From Plebeiibacterium marinum (GTDB lineage Bacteria; Bacteroidota; Bacteroidia; Bacteroidales; Marinilabiliaceae), in the NCBI RefSeq assembly GCF_026013615.1, contig NZ_JAPDPI010000003.1:180031-244030 (forward strand): a stretch of DNA of 64,000 nucleotides, written 5' to 3'. Shown in pieces: positions 19,201-27,811 of the stretch. A program made the translations under genes and the position numbers. Within the stretch, counting starts at the first letter, position 1, and each line of letters starts with the position of its first letter. The notes beneath the pieces were generated by a model. It made no database searches, was not told the origin of the DNA, and saw only the letters and a program-made list of their open reading frames with translations.

Positions 19201-19350
19201 AACCCCTGGAATTGCAATATTTGTCCCGGCTTCAGTCACGCTTCCTGTTATATTTTTCTCTTGCGCCATGGCAAGAGTAGAAATAAAAGCTATTAGAAAC
19301 ACCGCAAAAAGTTTCTTAAGCCAATTAATTAAACCATCAGATTTTTTCAT
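16219..19350 (-). CDS. SusC/RagA-family TonB-dependent transporter (second fructan-type copy)
   Basis: 1043 residues. Signal peptide (cleavage near TLAMAQ), N-terminal regulatory-like beta-sandwich (ITGSVTEAGTNIAIPGVTVV), motif DEVVVTGYTSEK, plug motifs DPLYVIDGVP and LRDASAASIYGSRAGNGVI, then a 22-strand-type barrel ending GMNISF. It is complete. It starts 106 bp after fructokinase; that spacer shows no convincing TAnnTTTG box, so it is probably co-transcribed with the MFS and kinase genes. Predicted substrate: fructo-oligosaccharides, from context. Confidence 0.95.
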   Translation of the reverse strand: MKKSDGLINWLKKLFAVFLIAFISTLAMAQEKNITGSVTEAGTNIAIPGVTVVEIGTTNGTITDINGNFTLQVKPSAQLEFSFIGMVTQTITVGNELIINVDMKSDLVGLDEVVVTGYTSEKIADLTGAVSIVEVDEIMKQGENNPIKAMQGRIPGVNISGDGNPSGSSTVRIRGIGTLNNNDPLYVIDGVPTKGGMHELNPSDIKSIQVLRDASAASIYGSRAGNGVIIITTKQGKEGKTKVNFDMFQTFSQYGEIIDMLNTKQFGQAQWQAMINSGVDPNNNQIGYVYDYEYDNSGNAILNGMKLPKYIDARDGTNTMLTSDTDWFNEITRPGFAQSYNLSISNGTDKSNNFFSLGYYDNKGTVNETYFKRFSSRINTSRKILGDLITIGENLTINNTSELQTPGGVLDLAILSLPVMPVKTVDGDWGSVTSGMRDRDNPARILDANKDNPYSYWRLFGNAYIDIQPIKNLHIKSSFGLDYSNYYQRVLTYSFTGRLGSDLTSSKMIQSHSMKWNWTNTVNYVVQLNNSRFSFLLGTEMIDNSDINFSAERRTYEVEDPDYMWPDAGVGEMYATGGSTGYTLNSFFGKIDYGFADKYLASVTMRRDGSSRFGKDNRYATFPAFSAGWRIDQEGFMAGTQGIISNLKLRVGWGQTGNQEIDNYANRTLIYANYIGETGAGINTGTAYDITGSNSGILPSGYSLTQRANDEIKWETTTQTNIGLDFGFYNQAIYGSIEAYLKNTEDILVKPPYLGAIGEGGDHWVNGASMENKGLELAIGYRSETSFGLSYDINANFSGYRNKITKLPESVVNSYGGNGTTDNILGRPLNSFYGYVADGLFQSQDEVDNYVTQTGKGLGRIRYKNMNDDEVIDENDRAWIGNPHPDFEYGLNIALGWKGFDMTAFLQGVYGIDVYNSVKRFTDFWAVDELGSNKGTRVLDAWSPTNTGSDIPALSYSDLNNEKRTFSYYVENGSYLKLRLIQLGYSLPKDLLSKMKLSKARLYVSGQNLMTIKSKDFTGLDPENPALAYPISTSFTVGMNISF

Positions 19351-19456
19351 TTTTCTTCATTTAGTCGCACTTGCCTCCCTAATCATTCATCTATTAGTAA
19401 GTTATGGAAACTTTCACAAACAAACTCTTATCAGAATACAAAATGCTTTTTTATAG

Positions 19457-20347
19457 TTAACAATTGATTTTATCACAGATTTGATTCAAATTATAAGAGG
19501 GAGTAGCTCCCTTTTTTGTGCACACAAATGCTGACACACTTACAGCCATTTGATGTATTTCAGATAATGGTTTATTTTGCAACTTTCCTATGATCATTAC
19601 ACCAGTAAAAGAATCGCCGGCACCAACGGTATCAGCCACTTTTACCTTAGGTGTTTCTAAAAATGATTGTTCGTCAGCTGTAAATAAGTAACTGCCATTT
19701 TCACCACAAGTAAGTGCTAACATCTCAAGCTGGTAATGCCCAATAAGAAATTGACATTTTTCAACATCAGATCCTTTCCAACCAAACATTGCAGAAAGAA
19801 TCACCAGTTCCTCATCGTTAATTTTAAGCACATTACAAAGTTCTAATGATTTTTCTATTACCTCCTTGTTATAGAAATCCTGTCTTAAGTTGATATCAAA
19901 TACTTTAAGACATTCTTTAGAGGTATAATTGATTGCCTGTTCAATAGTATTCCTCGATACTTCATGACGTTGCGCTAACGATCCAAAGCAAACAGCATCA
20001 ACCAGGTTCAATTCCTTTTTAGCTGTATCATAAAGTTCAATCATATCCCAGGCAACATTTTCAACAATATCATAAGTAGGAATACCATTATCTTTTAATG
20101 TAACAGCAACAGTTCCTGTAGGAAAATCCACTCTGGATATTAAAGAATCAATATTTAGTTTTTCAATATTATCGCATATCTCATCTCCTAAAGAATCATT
20201 ACCTACAGCACTTAAAATGCCTCCTCTAGCGCCCATTTGTTGCGCATGATAAGCAAAATTTGCAGGTGCTCCTCCCAATTGCTTTCCATCGGGTAACATA
20301 TCCCACAAAAGCTCACCCATTCCAATTACATAAAATTTCTTATCCAT
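19457..20347 (-). CDS. Fructokinase (PfkB/ribokinase family)
   Basis: 296 residues, no signal peptide, cytoplasmic. It has the N-terminal PfkB glycine motif (QLGGAPANFAYH) and the second signature with catalytic base Asp245 in VGAGDSFTGV. Length and motifs fit fructokinase (fructose + ATP to fructose 6-phosphate). It lies 28 bp after the fructose-permease-like gene, as in the Bacteroides levan locus. Other PfkB sugar kinases are possible, but context strongly favours fructose. Confidence 0.93.
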   Translation of the reverse strand: MDKKFYVIGMGELLWDMLPDGKQLGGAPANFAYHAQQMGARGGILSAVGNDSLGDEICDNIEKLNIDSLISRVDFPTGTVAVTLKDNGIPTYDIVENVAWDMIELYDTAKKELNLVDAVCFGSLAQRHEVSRNTIEQAINYTSKECLKVFDINLRQDFYNKEVIEKSLELCNVLKINDEELVILSAMFGWKGSDVEKCQFLIGHYQLEMLALTCGENGSYLFTADEQSFLETPKVKVADTVGAGDSFTGVMIIGKLQNKPLSEIHQMAVSVSAFVCTKKGATPSYNLNQICDKINC

Positions 20348-20375
20348 TTTATTGTATTTTAATTTTTCAATTAGA

Positions 20376-21716
20376 TTAGTTTAAGGCCAGGTCCACCTCC
20401 AGCTGCTCCAGTGTTTTACCCTTTGTTTCCGGTATGTATATGAGGATAAAAATAAAGGCGATAAGACTGAATAGACCAAAGAAGCCAAAGGTGTAGGCAC
20501 CTCCTAAGTTATTCAGCATCCAAGGGAAAAACTGCACGGTTAAAAATGTGCATACCCAGCTAATTCCTGTTGAAAAAGACATGGCAAGTCCTCTGATTCT
20601 ATTTGGGTAAATTTCTGAAGTAACCACCCACATTACAGGCGCTAACGAAGCTGCAAAAAATGCAATATAACCTAACAACGACATCAAAATACCAAAACTA
20701 CCGGCTGTTTCAAAAGTGAATGAATAAACCATATACATCAATGAGATGGTCATTCCAACAGTTCCCCATAACAACAATACTTTTCGCCCCTTTCTATCAA
20801 CTAACCAAAGAGCCACAATAGTAGCAACCAAATTGACTACTCCTACCAAAACGGATTGCAATAATGCTTGGTCGCTACCTACATTGGCCTGACTAAAAAT
20901 GGTGGGTGCATAACTAATCACAGCATTAATTCCTGTTATTTGCTGAAAGGCAGCAAGCAGACTTCCCAGTAAAACAACTTTGGCAACTTTTCCTTTAAAT
21001 AGCTCTTTAAATTTTACCTTATTGTTATTTCCTGTTTTTTTCAGAGCACTGCTAATATTATCAAACTCTATTTGAGCATTTTCCTTCCCCACCAATCGGG
21101 TTAATATATTCAATGCTTCTGCAGGTCTTCCTTCTTTAGCTAACCAACGGGGACTTTCAGGGAAAGAAGTCAGCAATAATACAAGAAAAATCAATCCAAA
21201 CACCACCGGAACTGCCATCATATATCGCCAGCCATTAGCAACATCAACAAAACCAAAGTCAATAACATATGCCAGTAAAATTCCGATTACAATTGCAAAT
21301 TGATTATTAGCAACTAACATACCCCGCATATTAGCAGGTGCAATTTCAGAAATATATGTAGGAGCTAAAACAGAAACAGCACCAACACCTAAACCAGCAA
21401 CAAACCTACTTGCAATAAAAAGCTCTATTGAATCAGCAAGTGAACATCCTAATGAGGATAGAATAAAAAGAACCGCAGCAAGAATCATCATAGGCTTTCT
21501 ACCATACTTATCACTCAATGAACCAATGGCTAAAGCTCCAATCAAGCATCCTATCATTATTGATCCAACAGCAGCACCTAAACTAACATCACTTAAAACG
21601 AAATAATCTTGTATAAAAGAAACCGCACCTGAGATTCCAGCCATATTTAAGCCAAAGATCAATCCGCTTAATACAGCAATAAATGTTATCCAATATAAAT
21701 ACCTGTTATTTTTCAT
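20376..21716 (-). CDS. MFS sugar-porter permease, probable fructose transporter
   Basis: 446 residues, about 12 transmembrane helices. Sugar-porter signatures are all present: DKYGRKP and RFVAGLGVG in the N half, PESPRWL before the central loop, DRKGRK in the C half and the terminal PETKGKTLEQLE. It carries monosaccharide across the inner membrane. First gene of the fructan operon, 28 bp before fructokinase; the Bacteroides levan locus has the same pair. Fructose is inferred as substrate. Confidence 0.93.
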   Translation of the reverse strand: MKNNRYLYWITFIAVLSGLIFGLNMAGISGAVSFIQDYFVLSDVSLGAAVGSIMIGCLIGALAIGSLSDKYGRKPMMILAAVLFILSSLGCSLADSIELFIASRFVAGLGVGAVSVLAPTYISEIAPANMRGMLVANNQFAIVIGILLAYVIDFGFVDVANGWRYMMAVPVVFGLIFLVLLLTSFPESPRWLAKEGRPAEALNILTRLVGKENAQIEFDNISSALKKTGNNNKVKFKELFKGKVAKVVLLGSLLAAFQQITGINAVISYAPTIFSQANVGSDQALLQSVLVGVVNLVATIVALWLVDRKGRKVLLLWGTVGMTISLMYMVYSFTFETAGSFGILMSLLGYIAFFAASLAPVMWVVTSEIYPNRIRGLAMSFSTGISWVCTFLTVQFFPWMLNNLGGAYTFGFFGLFSLIAFIFILIYIPETKGKTLEQLEVDLALN

Positions 21717-21770
21717 TTCTCACTTTTAAAGAATTACACCTTATTGTTTTTGAGTATTAAAAACTCTTAA

Positions 21771-21778
21771 CAAATGTA
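21771..21778 (-). promoter_or_regulatory. Candidate -7 promoter box of the fructan operon
   Basis: On the minus strand the site reads TACATTTG, matching TAnnTTTG, and would give a leader of about 48 nt before the MFS start. No matching -33 TTTG is seen at 19-21 nt. The palindrome GTTGCAAC lies about 30 bp upstream. Confidence 0.4.
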
Positions 21779-21887
21779 AAATGAGAAACAAAATTCATGT
21801 TGCAACTATGATACAATTCCTATCAACAATAGTACATGAAGACCTATATTTTAAAGGATTATAACATATGATACCTACATATCGTGT

Positions 21888-21908
21888 ATGTTACTTGTGT
21901 GGTAATAA
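21888..21908. promoter_or_regulatory. ATGTTAC dyad upstream of the fructan operon
   Basis: ATGTTAC-N7-GTAATAAT, an imperfect version of the ATGTTAC-N6-GTAACAT dyad at 4492-4511. A nearby TAACATATG (21862-21870) is the reverse complement of the CATATGTTA found inside the first cluster. This is a candidate shared HTCS site. The remainder of the 21717-22271 gap, apart from the terminator, shows no gene. Confidence 0.3.
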
Positions 21909-22000
21909 TTATTTAGGATAATAAAGAAAACAATGGTTTTATAAACCAATATGCATCCAATTTGATTTACATTAGTTTATTCTGATTTGATAAAAAACAA

Positions 22001-22034
22001 AAAAGCTTGTAAATCATACGATTTACAAGCTTTT
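22001..22034 (-). terminator. Strong hairpin terminator of the GH115-GH43 operon
   Basis: A perfect 15-bp stem (AAAAGCTTGTAAATC and complement) with a 4-nt loop. On the minus strand it is followed by TTTTTTGTTTTTT-like sequence. It lies about 240 bp past the GH43 stop and separates the xylan genes from the fructan promoter region. The stem could also work for plus-strand transcripts. Confidence 0.75.
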
Positions 22035-22271
22035 GTATGCTTTTATTTCTTTAAAAGTGATCCAGACAGGAACAAATCTTTTTCTTGTAAACTATACATT
22101 TACAATCAATTACAAAATCAAAACTTACTAGGTTACACTTAACTTACACATACCTATTAGTTCTGAATGCATTGATTTGATGTCTATTGATTGTATGTAA
22201 AAATACAAAAAATCATTGGTTTTTGATACTAAAACAATGCAAAATGAAGGCACGTACATAAGTCTACTTTT

Positions 22272-23240
22272 CTATTCTACCCCTTCCATTGTATTAATGC
22301 GGCCATCTTCAGTATACTCTAACTCTTGAACCTTTAAACTCCTAAGCCAGGTTCTTCCTCCTGATGGGACGCAATCATGGAAAAACAAATACCACTTATC
22401 TTTAAATTCCACTATACAATGGTGTGTTGTCCAACCAACAACAGGAGTTAAAATTATCCCTTGGTAAGTAAAAGGGCCATACGGAGAATCCCCTATTGCA
22501 TAGCATAATTTATGCGTATCGCCCGTTGAATATGAAAAGTAGTATTTACCATTGTACTTGTGCATCCATGAAGCTTCGAAAAACCGTCTGTCATGATCAC
22601 CTGCTTTAATAGTTTCACCGTTTTCATCAAGAATAACAATTGCTTTGGGTTCTTCGGCAAAAGAGAGCATTGATTCATCCAGTTTTACGATTCTTGAGGG
22701 AAGTGCATCTTCATCATCTTTGGGTTCATGTCCGCACTCAATGGCTTTATTATCTCGGTACCGTTGTAATTGTCCACCCCATAGGCCTCCAAAGTACATG
22801 TATTGCTGTCCATCTTCATCGCAAAAGACGCAAGGATCAATTGAATAACTTCCTTTTATTGGATCTTCCTGAGGAATAAATGGACCTTCTGGTTTATCAC
22901 TTATGGCAACACCAATTCTGAATATATCGTTTTTATCTTTTAAGGGAAAATATAAATAGTACTTACCATCATTGTATGCACAGTCACAATCCCATAGTTG
23001 TCTGCCTGCCCATGGAATATCTTTTACATCAAGACCTACTCCATGATCTGTTACTTCTCCATCTATATCTTCCATGGAGAAGATGTGATAATCGCGCATG
23101 TCAAAATGGTCGCCGTTATCGTTTTCAGGAATTCCTGATTCTACATCGTGCGATGGGTAAATATAAAGTTTACCGTTAAAGACATGAACAGCCGGGTCAG
23201 CCGTATATAAATGATCTATTAAATATCTTGGTTTTGACAT
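22272..23240 (-). CDS. GH43 beta-xylosidase/alpha-L-arabinofuranosidase, cytoplasmic type
   Basis: 322 residues, a single five-bladed GH43 domain with no signal peptide. Catalytic triad candidates: Asp15 in YTADPAVHVF, Asp135 in YSIDPCVF and Glu222 in RFFEASW. The opening MSKPRYLIDHLYTADP is typical of a subfamily (GH43_1) found in xylan loci. Without an export signal it should act on xylo-oligosaccharides brought in by the GPH symporter two genes upstream. Last gene of its operon, 20 bp after GH10. Whether it cleaves xylose or arabinose cannot be decided here. Confidence 0.92.
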   Translation of the reverse strand: MSKPRYLIDHLYTADPAVHVFNGKLYIYPSHDVESGIPENDNGDHFDMRDYHIFSMEDIDGEVTDHGVGLDVKDIPWAGRQLWDCDCAYNDGKYYLYFPLKDKNDIFRIGVAISDKPEGPFIPQEDPIKGSYSIDPCVFCDEDGQQYMYFGGLWGGQLQRYRDNKAIECGHEPKDDEDALPSRIVKLDESMLSFAEEPKAIVILDENGETIKAGDHDRRFFEASWMHKYNGKYYFSYSTGDTHKLCYAIGDSPYGPFTYQGIILTPVVGWTTHHCIVEFKDKWYLFFHDCVPSGGRTWLRSLKVQELEYTEDGRINTMEGVE

Positions 23241-23260
23241 TATATTGAAATTATTTTTGA

Positions 23261-24391
23261 TTAGTTCTCTTTTGCTAGTTCAATTAGTTTGTTGACCACC
23301 GGCTTGGCTTGGTTTTTTCTATCAAAAAGTAATGGATAATCAGTTCTGCCCGGGATAGGCCAATTATTTCTCCAGGTTTGATTGTCATTAACACCCCACA
23401 AGGTAACTCTTGATATACATTGCTGATATTTTAAAAATAACCGGAAGAATTCCATGTAACGATTTTCGAAAGCCAAACGCACTGAATCCGGCAATTCTTC
23501 TATGTATGGATTTAGCTGATCTTTATATTCAAATCTGGTAGATATTTCTGCACCAGCATTCCAATCTGGTGTTGGAATTACGGTTAAATCCAGTTCTGTA
23601 ATCATAACTTTTACCCCGAGTGATTCGAAGGCTTTAATACTTGCTTCAAATTCGCTAACCTTTGGAAAATCCAAACCTATATGAGATTGCATACCAATAC
23701 CATCTATTCGGATTCCTTGTGATTGAAGATTTTTTACCATGTTAACAACCCCTTTTCGTTTACCTGATTCAGCCATGGAGTAATCATTATAATATAGTTC
23801 TGCATCCGGATCTGCTTCGTGTGCAAACTGAAATGCTAGTTTAATAAAATCTTCTCCTATTATTTGGAAGAATTTACTGTTACGGTAGGTTCCATCATCC
23901 AATATGGCTTCATTCACCACATCCCATCCTTTTATAATTCTTTTATATCTGCCAACAACCGTGTGAATGTGTTTTCGCATGCGATCAATCATAACCTCCC
24001 GTGAGACATCGTTTCCAAGGCTATCGGTAAAAAACCAATCAGGTGCTTGCGAGTGCCAAATTAAGGTGTGCCCGGTTATAAACATGTTGTTTTGCTTTCC
24101 AAACTCTACAAATTTATCAGCAGCAGCAAAATCAAATATTCCTTCCAAAGGTTGTATTTCTTCACTTTTCATGCAATTCTCAGCAACAATGGCGTTGAAA
24201 TTTTTCTTCACAACGTTTAAATCCGAAGAATCATTTAATAGCTGTTTTTCACTTAATGCCGTTCCAATATAAAATTTACCTTCAAAAGCATCTGATAAAC
24301 TTACATCGTAAGTTGATGGGGCTTTACATGCTAATGTATTTAAACCTACTAATAAAAACACGAGGCCTTTTTGTAATGATACTATCTTCAT
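23261..24391 (-). CDS. GH10 endo-beta-1,4-xylanase lipoprotein
   Basis: 376 residues: a lipoprotein signal (GLNTLAC) and one complete GH10 barrel. Key motifs: [14 protein letters not shown] (substrate-binding His), acid/base Glu161 in GWDVVNEA, and nucleophile Glu266 in MITELDL. Both catalytic glutamates are intact, in contrast to the GH10-like protein at 32277-34403. It cleaves the xylan backbone. No accessory binding module. Operon position between the GPH symporter (22 bp) and GH43 (20 bp) suggests it trims oligosaccharides in the periplasm or at the membrane. Confidence 0.95.
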   Translation of the reverse strand: MKIVSLQKGLVFLLVGLNTLACKAPSTYDVSLSDAFEGKFYIGTALSEKQLLNDSSDLNVVKKNFNAIVAENCMKSEEIQPLEGIFDFAAADKFVEFGKQNNMFITGHTLIWHSQAPDWFFTDSLGNDVSREVMIDRMRKHIHTVVGRYKRIIKGWDVVNEAILDDGTYRNSKFFQIIGEDFIKLAFQFAHEADPDAELYYNDYSMAESGKRKGVVNMVKNLQSQGIRIDGIGMQSHIGLDFPKVSEFEASIKAFESLGVKVMITELDLTVIPTPDWNAGAEISTRFEYKDQLNPYIEELPDSVRLAFENRYMEFFRLFLKYQQCISRVTLWGVNDNQTWRNNWPIPGRTDYPLLFDRKNQAKPVVNKLIELAKEN

Positions 24392-24413
24392 AATGAAAGT
24401 TTTAGTTTTACAA

Positions 24414-25874
24414 TTATATATTGTTTCTTCTTTCTTTTAAATCGTGTTCAATCTTGACTTCCAGACTTTTGTTAATTTCATAAAAGATCAGCAAGGCTAC
24501 TGCAATTAAAAAAGGAATTGATGCGTAAATACTAATCAACATTTTAGCCCCTTGTGCTACAGTTTCCGGTTGAATTATTTTTTGTCCTACGTCAACAGCG
24601 TCTTTATTTATATAACCATAAAGTCCTAATATCCAAGTAACCAACGCCCCTCCAACAGAAAGACCTGATTTTAACCCAACCATCATAGCCGAAAAGATAA
24701 TTGCTGTGGCCCGACGATTGTTTTTCCATTCAGAATAATCAGCTACATCAGCTATCATTGCCCAAAGAAGAGGAATTGTAATCCCATAAAAGAAGCCATG
24801 CAGGATTTGAGACACAAACATGAGTGTTACATTTTTAGGAGAGAAGAAATAAAAAATTAGTATAAATAAAGTTGATATTAGTAAACCATATAAATACACA
24901 TCCCTTTTACCATATTTGTCAGCTAGTTTTTTAGATAAAGCAATACCCACCATCATAAAAATGATACCTCCGGCATTAAATAATCCAAAACCTGCCGAAG
25001 CTGGATCTGAACCGAAAAAATTCATGCCAATTGAAGAAAGAAAATCTGTAATTGGACTAATGGCAGTAGCTAATGTAGCTTCGTCTACATAATTATTGAA
25101 ATAGTAAACATAGGATCCTCCTTTTAAAGCAAGCGTTACAAATACAAGGATGGTTACAGATAGAACAATAACCCAGGGTCTGTTTTTTACTAAATCCTTT
25201 AAGTCATCTTTTAGGTCGGACTCTTGATCAACAGAGGGTACAATACGTTCTTTTGTTGTGAAAAAAGTAATGAGTAACATGACTGTACCTATAATGGCCA
25301 GCCAGGTCATTACGGTTTCAATGCCAACCGCTTTATCACCTCCACCTGCAAATTCAATAATAGGTAACATAAAAACCTGGACAAAAAACTGCGCAAACAT
25401 AACTGCTACAAAACGATAGGATGAAATACTGTTTCGTTCACCCATATCGCCAGTTATTACACCGCTGAGCGCTGAATAAGGTAAATTGTTGGCTGCATAT
25501 AACATTAACAATAAAGTGTATGTACATGCAGCGTAAATTACTTTTCCTTTATAAGCAAAATCAGGGGTTGTAAAGGCAAGTAGAGCCATAACGCCCAACG
25601 GTATGGATGTATATAGAATCCATGGACGAAATTTCCCCCATTTAGAGCGTGTTCTATCGGCTATGGCTCCTATAATTGGATTAAACAAAAATGCAGCAAA
25701 AAGACCGACAGAGAGCATAATTAAGGATGCATGGTTGTTTTTTAAACCATAAATGTCGGTATAAAAATAAGCCAGATAGGTGATTAAAGTTTGGAATACA
25801 AGGTTGGCTGCCAGGTCTCCAAGACTATAACCTATTTTTTCTATGACAGAAATTTTTTGAGAATTTGTTTTCAT
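24414..25874 (-). CDS. GPH-family sugar:cation symporter (XynP/MelB-like)
   Basis: 486 residues with about 12 transmembrane helices. The GPH signature [13 protein letters not shown] follows the second helix, and [10 protein letters not shown] occurs in the C half. Family role: cation-coupled uptake of glycosides across the inner membrane. In xylan loci its relatives carry xylose or xylobiose. It lies 11 bp after the esterase gene and 22 bp before GH10, firmly inside the operon. Confidence 0.92.
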   Translation of the reverse strand: MKTNSQKISVIEKIGYSLGDLAANLVFQTLITYLAYFYTDIYGLKNNHASLIMLSVGLFAAFLFNPIIGAIADRTRSKWGKFRPWILYTSIPLGVMALLAFTTPDFAYKGKVIYAACTYTLLLMLYAANNLPYSALSGVITGDMGERNSISSYRFVAVMFAQFFVQVFMLPIIEFAGGGDKAVGIETVMTWLAIIGTVMLLITFFTTKERIVPSVDQESDLKDDLKDLVKNRPWVIVLSVTILVFVTLALKGGSYVYYFNNYVDEATLATAISPITDFLSSIGMNFFGSDPASAGFGLFNAGGIIFMMVGIALSKKLADKYGKRDVYLYGLLISTLFILIFYFFSPKNVTLMFVSQILHGFFYGITIPLLWAMIADVADYSEWKNNRRATAIIFSAMMVGLKSGLSVGGALVTWILGLYGYINKDAVDVGQKIIQPETVAQGAKMLISIYASIPFLIAVALLIFYEINKSLEVKIEHDLKERRNNI

Positions 25875-25885
25875 AAAATTGATAC

Positions 25886-27811
25886 TTATTTATTTACTGT
25901 TGTAAAAGGTGATGCAGGCAAACCATCCTTATTTTTTAAATTTGATTCAACAGGATTATCCTCCCATCCATATCGCACCGTTTTAGGATTAGATATTTTA
26001 TGATTCCAAACTTTAACTGTATTCTTTGTTAAAACAACGGCATTTGCCCACTCAAAATGCCCATCTTCACCACAAATTTGAAATCCTTTTAACAAACTAT
26101 TGGCATATAAACCTGCTCCTACGGATTTAAAGGTCAGGATAACGTATCCGGATTCTATTTGCATAGAATCATATAACGGCCCGGAACTAACTAACGTATC
26201 ATTACTATAAGCAACCCGAGCTGCCTCCAAAGCTAGCCGACGACCAATTTCTTTTTTATTTAATGGATGAATATCATTCCACTCTCCTAAATCAAAAGCA
26301 ACAGCCATACCTGTATTTGGTAACTCCAGAGTACGTCTTTGAGCATCCCTTACTTCAGCCCAACCACTTTCCACCGGTACTTTTGATGGTAGTCCCAAAT
26401 TAGCCAATTGAACATACAAGAATGGAAGTTCTGGTTGATTCAAATTCTTACGCCAATCTGTTACTAATTTCTTTGAAAGTTCTTCATATTCTTTACCTCT
26501 GCCAGTATTAGATTCGCCCTGATACCAAATAGCCCCTTTAAGTTTAAATCCAACAATTGGATGAATTAAACCATTAAATAAACCACCTGGCATAAACTGA
26601 AGATTACCCGGAATATGCTCAGGACTAACTTTTGCACCAACATGATATTTCCAGTCTCCTGTCAAATCAATTTTTTGGCTGGCAAAACGCAATTCGTAAG
26701 GTTTTTCCTCAACAAATCCACCTTTCCATCCATTACTGATGATTCTTACCATTAATTTATTCTTACCTGGTTTTAGTATTCCCTTTGGAACATTATATAT
26801 ACGTGGAGGATATTGATAAGAAACAGTTCCTACAAAAGTGCCATTAATAAAAGCTGAGTCACTATCGATTATTCTTCCCAATCGAAGAACTGCATCTTGA
26901 TTAACTAAAGAATCTGTTACTTCAAATTCTTTACAAAACCAAATAGAACCTTGCCTTAAATCCACGCCCTTATCACCCCAATATCCAGGAACAGATATTT
27001 CTGGCCAATTTGAAACATCTACATCTTCCTTTGACCACACGGAAACGCCAGGATCATTTGAATTTATTTCTTTAATCCAATTGTATTTTAACTTATCTGG
27101 AGATTCTTGATGTATTTTAGCTCTAACAGAATCATTATGTGCTTGTTTATTGTTCCATTCTTCTAAATAACCTTTTACATTGTCAGTACTAATCCATGAT
27201 TCAATTGGTGATCCTCCAATAGCTGTACTGATGATACCAATTGGAACTTGGTATCTTCGGTACAGTTTATTGGCAAAGAAATAAGCTACGGCAGAGAATT
27301 CCATAACATTCTCCTGGGTAGCTGCTTTCCAATTGCCATCTGGGAAATCGACTTGTGTATTTTTAAAATCTTTACGTGACGATGAACGAAAAAATCGTAT
27401 CTGATCATTATCTATTTGTTTTATCTCTGCTGAATACAAATCCATTACTCTATGTAATGGAAGTTCCATATTAGATTGTCCGGAAGATAGCCAAACGTCA
27501 CCAATTAAAATATTCTCAATCCTAATTTGGTTTATCTCCATATCATATGGACCGCCAGAGACCATAGCTGGTAAATTTATTTGCCAATTACCTTTATCAT
27601 CTGCCCTGGTAACATAAGATTTGCCTATAAATTTCACCCTTACTTTTTCGGAAGGATTTGCCCATCCCCATATATTTAGAGGTACATCTCGTTGCAGTAC
27701 CATTCCATTACCTATTAATCTTGGTAACTTAACCTCTCCTTTAACATGCAGAGTTAAAAGGATAAAAAGGTATAATAATGAAAATTTTATTGCTATTTTA
27801 TTTCTTTTCAT
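25886..27811 (-). CDS. SGNH-type carbohydrate esterase (sialate O-acetylesterase-like, probable acetylxylan esterase)
   Basis: 641 residues with a signal peptide (cleavage near HVKGE). The esterase domain carries nucleophile Ser113 in SSGQSNMELP, WYQGESN as oxyanion/stabiliser block, and the Asp-His pair in NDIHPLNK. A GH2-like jelly-roll is inserted in the middle (about 235-380: WPEISVPGYW through NKLMVRI). In xylan loci this family removes acetyl groups from xylose. True sialic-acid activity is unlikely in this context. The start codon overlaps the end of GH115 by 14 bp, which implies translational coupling. Confidence 0.88.
   Translation of the reverse strand: MKRNKIAIKFSLLYLFILLTLHVKGEVKLPRLIGNGMVLQRDVPLNIWGWANPSEKVRVKFIGKSYVTRADDKGNWQINLPAMVSGGPYDMEINQIRIENILIGDVWLSSGQSNMELPLHRVMDLYSAEIKQIDNDQIRFFRSSSRKDFKNTQVDFPDGNWKAATQENVMEFSAVAYFFANKLYRRYQVPIGIISTAIGGSPIESWISTDNVKGYLEEWNNKQAHNDSVRAKIHQESPDKLKYNWIKEINSNDPGVSVWSKEDVDVSNWPEISVPGYWGDKGVDLRQGSIWFCKEFEVTDSLVNQDAVLRLGRIIDSDSAFINGTFVGTVSYQYPPRIYNVPKGILKPGKNKLMVRIISNGWKGGFVEEKPYELRFASQKIDLTGDWKYHVGAKVSPEHIPGNLQFMPGGLFNGLIHPIVGFKLKGAIWYQGESNTGRGKEYEELSKKLVTDWRKNLNQPELPFLYVQLANLGLPSKVPVESGWAEVRDAQRRTLELPNTGMAVAFDLGEWNDIHPLNKKEIGRRLALEAARVAYSNDTLVSSGPLYDSMQIESGYVILTFKSVGAGLYANSLLKGFQICGEDGHFEWANAVVLTKNTVKVWNHKISNPKTVRYGWEDNPVESNLKNKDGLPASPFTTVNK

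Noticed and set aside
22272..23240. GH43 without signal peptide as a truncated gene
   Set aside because: Its opening residues match the normal start of intracellular GH43_1 enzymes and a permease is in the same operon.
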